A DNA stretch of 64,000 nt. Source: Agapanthus africanus. Taxonomy: Eukaryota > Streptophyta > Magnoliopsida > Asparagales > Amaryllidaceae. Numbering within the stretch: the first letter of the stretch is position 1; each line of letters begins with the position of its first letter. The position numbers and the translations under genes were made by a program. The notes below the pieces were generated by a model that saw only the letters and a list, made by a program, of their open reading frames with translations, was not told where the DNA came from and did not search any database. Location of the stretch: assembly GCA_030015575.1 (NCBI GenBank), contig JASDDO010000026.1, positions 70,891,433 through 70,955,432 of the forward strand, read 5' to 3'. Of the stretch, positions 61,517-64,000 are shown piece after piece.

Positions 61517-63595
61517 TGTTGGAGATAGTGCCCTCGAAGTCAATTATTGGATCGCAGGTACGTGATTGCAATGATTGAGGCAGGACCTATACCGATATGA
61601 CAGTCTTGCTCGTGATAATAGTATGCTATCTGGTTTGTCTTTATCATCGTTTACATGCTTTAGTTCGCTATTGCATGTTGATAGAGCCCATAGGATTCTT
61701 GCTTGACAGCCAGCAATATGATGGCGATCATATACGTGGGAGCTGGAGTTTATAAGCACATCCTTAAAGTGTCCCTAGTCGTGGGAGTTTCGAGACAGGG
61801 CATCGATACTCCAGAGTAGACTGGTGTATACAGTCGAGACCCCGATGAGGGGCAATGGCCGGTCTCACAAGCCATTGGTGTCAGTAGGATCACCTAAGAT
61901 GTATATAGGTGCTCATTAGGTTATGAGTACACCGGACAGGACTCGCCGGGAACATGCTAGTTGGTATTATACATATCGTCAGATAGCAGTTCCCAGGTGA
62001 CATGTGTACAGGTTAGTTTGTCGACCTAAGATCGTCATTTGTCTCGTGTGAGTTCCCACTGTGCTTTGATTTATACCCTACCACGCTCAAAGGAGACGTG
62101 CAAACAGGTATATTTTGGGTACAGTCCCGAGCCACATGGAGGCAGTGAGCGGATCGTCGAGGATTCATCTCTCCCGGTATTGGGGGTTGATGTCGCACAG
62201 TGCACGGGTGGCCATCACTAGAAACCCTCGGCCGAGGTAGTAGAGAATTACTGATTTGGATCAGTAGTTTCTCAGATGGTGATGGGCTTCATACCGACAC
62301 GACTTATCGCGTTATTAGGGGTCTGACTTTATCCACCCCCCTAGACTCGATATGCGATACTCTTTAGACGAACGGACCGGACTGTATATACATTGTCACT
62401 GTTAGGCTCAGTAGGGTTTATAGATGAGTTCGCTCATCAGCTTCCCTTCCAATCAACACATAGGAAAACGTTACGTACAGCTTGTACCTCTGACGTGCTA
62501 GTGGTTATACTCAGTGCCAGTGTGTTGATGAGTCATTAGAGTCCCCCACCGACAGTTTCCCAAGTTCGGACGAAACTTTGTAGAGGCCGGGTTCGGAAAA
62601 TGCACGTGCGTTTTCGCACGTGTCAGTTTTCGGGTAAATAATACTGGTCGGCTTTGGTTTAAGCCAGATCCCAGTATCATACTGTATAGATATAATATCT
62701 TTGTCTCAGTTGCATTTGTATTCGGTCGTAATACAAATGCGGGTATGTTTATACTGATACGGGGTTATCCTGAAATTCGTTTCAGGATCACTTTTGGAAG
62801 TTGCCAGTTTCCAGTTTTCTATCAGCCGTATTTAACATTTGGTTAAATGCGGATTTATCTTTTCTTCTTGAGGTGAGTCGTGTTTCTAGAAGGTTCTAGA
62901 ATGATGACTAGGATGGTGACTAGTCTTCATGACTCATTAGTGCTTTTAATGTTCATTTAATGTTGTGATGACAAGGTTAACTGATTCATTGTTTTCATTA
63001 ATGCATTCATACTAGGTGTTATGATAAGTATCATGTTGTTGTGGTCACCACTCCCTCCTCCTACACTCACTCCTTCTCTTTATATGGCCGGCCACCCCTT
63101 GGTGGGAATAAGAGTTGTTCATTTGAGAAAAGATTAAGGTTTATGGTTCATGGAAATTGATATATTTTCATAGCTCATTTTCATTCGATCCAAAAGGCAA
63201 CTTCATTAACCGTTTGTTCATAGCCTTGGACGTAGCGAGACAAAGTGTTCTACTCATTCTCTACTTCATCTTGGTCGTCTCTTTTAGCAAACTTGACGAT
63301 CGAGTTGCCTCGGTTCAGAGGCGGGAGCCCGTTTAAAGATCCGTCGACGTGATGCCACCTGGACGAGAAGATTGGAGATTCAGGAGATCGGAGCAGCCGC
63401 AACAAAGCGTGGGATGATGGTTGAAGACCGAAGGACTCGGATCATTCGGTTTAACGTTTCTACCCCCTTTGCAATTTGTTAGTTTAGCTTTAATGGCAGA
63501 TCTGGGTTACGGTACACGATAGTGCCAGTTCGTAAAAAGTTTTTGTTCCGCATTTGGCGTCTGTTAGACGGCCGGGACGCTACCGTGGACTTACA
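61517..63595 (+). repeat. 2.08-kb 5' LTR of an element leaving the window
   Basis: Starts TGTTGGAGATAG and ends GGACTTACA, and is followed after one base by a primer binding site. It shares a ~900-base block with 18396-20519 in opposite orientation. A TATATGG-type promoter region lies near 63080. It inserted into the gag region of the gypsy element, in opposite orientation to it. Confidence 0.85.
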
Positions 63596-63596
63596 G

Positions 63597-63609
63597 TGGT
63601 ATCAGAGCC
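63597..63609 (+). promoter_or_regulatory. Primer binding site for initiator Met-tRNA
   Basis: TGGTATCAGAGCC is the canonical plant LTR-retrotransposon primer binding site, one base after the LTR end. It marks the start of the element interior. Confidence 0.95.
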
Positions 63610-63790
63610 TCACCATTAAACTTTTCTAAGTTGTGCTAACGCGTTTAAAAGATCGATTGAACGGAATTTCCGAAACTACATTTTTTCAGTTCACAGTTTC
63701 TGTCGATTTTAAATCAGTTCAAAAAATTATTTTACATATCACAGAAAAGCGTGCAGGGTTTTTTAAGCACACTGGAAAAATTTGGACACG

Positions 63791-63867
63791 TGTTCCCACA
63801 AGACCACCGCGGATCCGCGGTCAAACCTAGGGTTTGACCGCGGAACCGCGGCGCTTTAGTGGGAACA
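63791..63867 (+). other. Strong hairpin in the retroelement leader
   Basis: Arms of ~36 bases: TGTTCCCACA at the left pairs with the complement in AGTGGGAACA at the right. Nested inside is a perfect 13-bp stem, CCGCGGTCAAACC against GGTTTGACCGCGG, with a 3-base loop. A self-complementary CCGCGGATCCGCGG lies in the left arm. Position between primer site and gag suggests a dimerisation or packaging role by analogy with retroviral leaders (inferred). Confidence 0.8.
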
Positions 63868-64000
63868 GTGCACTAAATTTTTCCAGAGAGCTTAATTTTG
63901 GAAATTGTGGTTTTTTGTATAGTACTTTTGGGCCCAGATTTTGTTACTGTACACCAGTTGTTCGTGGGGCCCACTTCGGGAAATTTAGTCGATCGAAATT

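Noticed and set aside
1-64000. CRISPR arrays, tRNA and rRNA genes
   Set aside because: Looked for and not seen; a plant nuclear window has no reason to hold CRISPR, and the spaced repeats here are minisatellites or transposon termini.

Overview
The window is nuclear DNA of a flowering plant. The genes have many introns with GT-AG junctions and belong to plant families: an RGLG copine-type E3 ligase, a GH17/X8 beta-1,3-glucanase, an NDR1/HIN1-like LEA_2 protein and plant mitoribosomal protein mL46. Most of the rest is LTR retrotransposons, one CACTA transposon, foldback MITEs and tandem repeats. The NHL gene is much more GC-rich in its 5' half than its 3' half, which would fit a monocot, but this is weak evidence and I do not name a species.

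Layout. 1-232: foldback MITE cut by the window edge. 889-4366 (+): four internal exons of an mL46 gene; the first exon is not seen and no last exon is found downstream. 5873-10835 (+): RGLG-type RING E3 ligase with TATA box and 11 coding exons. 11646-21395 (-): GH17/X8 glucanase in two exons split by an 8.27-kb intron. That intron holds a foldback element, a (TA)n tract, a decayed Ty1/copia element with a small RTE-type LINE nested inside it, and a long reverse-oriented LTR. The copia/LTR block is bounded by a 76-bp direct duplication. 21800-34000: no protein gene; it holds a MITE, a 1.25-kb tract packed with short hairpins, a Ty3/gypsy-like LTR pair with almost no coding interior, and an LTR family rich in minisatellites nested into one of those LTRs. 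35701-37242: LTR-like sequence with a TATA box and repeated CAGACGTCTG palindromes, followed by the NHL gene (36535-37242, +). 37979-41382: 3.4-kb solo LTR (-).

41826-58905: an AT-rich satellite of about 545-bp monomers (12 copies), split by a complete 10.5-kb CACTA element (42248-52745, TSD TAT). The CACTA element carries tnpD-like and tnpA-like genes on the minus strand, palindromic subterminal repeats, and three 590-bp tandem units, each folding into two long hairpins. 58906-61516 (-): truncated Ty3/gypsy (Tat-like) gag-PR-RT. 61517-63595 (+): a 2.08-kb LTR followed by a canonical tRNA-iMet primer binding site and a strong leader hairpin; the element runs off the window.

The four host genes are unrelated in function and do not form a cluster. 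What stands out is the layering of repeats: one host intron swollen by nested elements, a satellite that served as target for a CACTA element, and several repeat units with unusual designed-looking secondary structure. Exon boundaries were placed by reading splice sites and comparing with remembered family sequences; no alignment or search was run.
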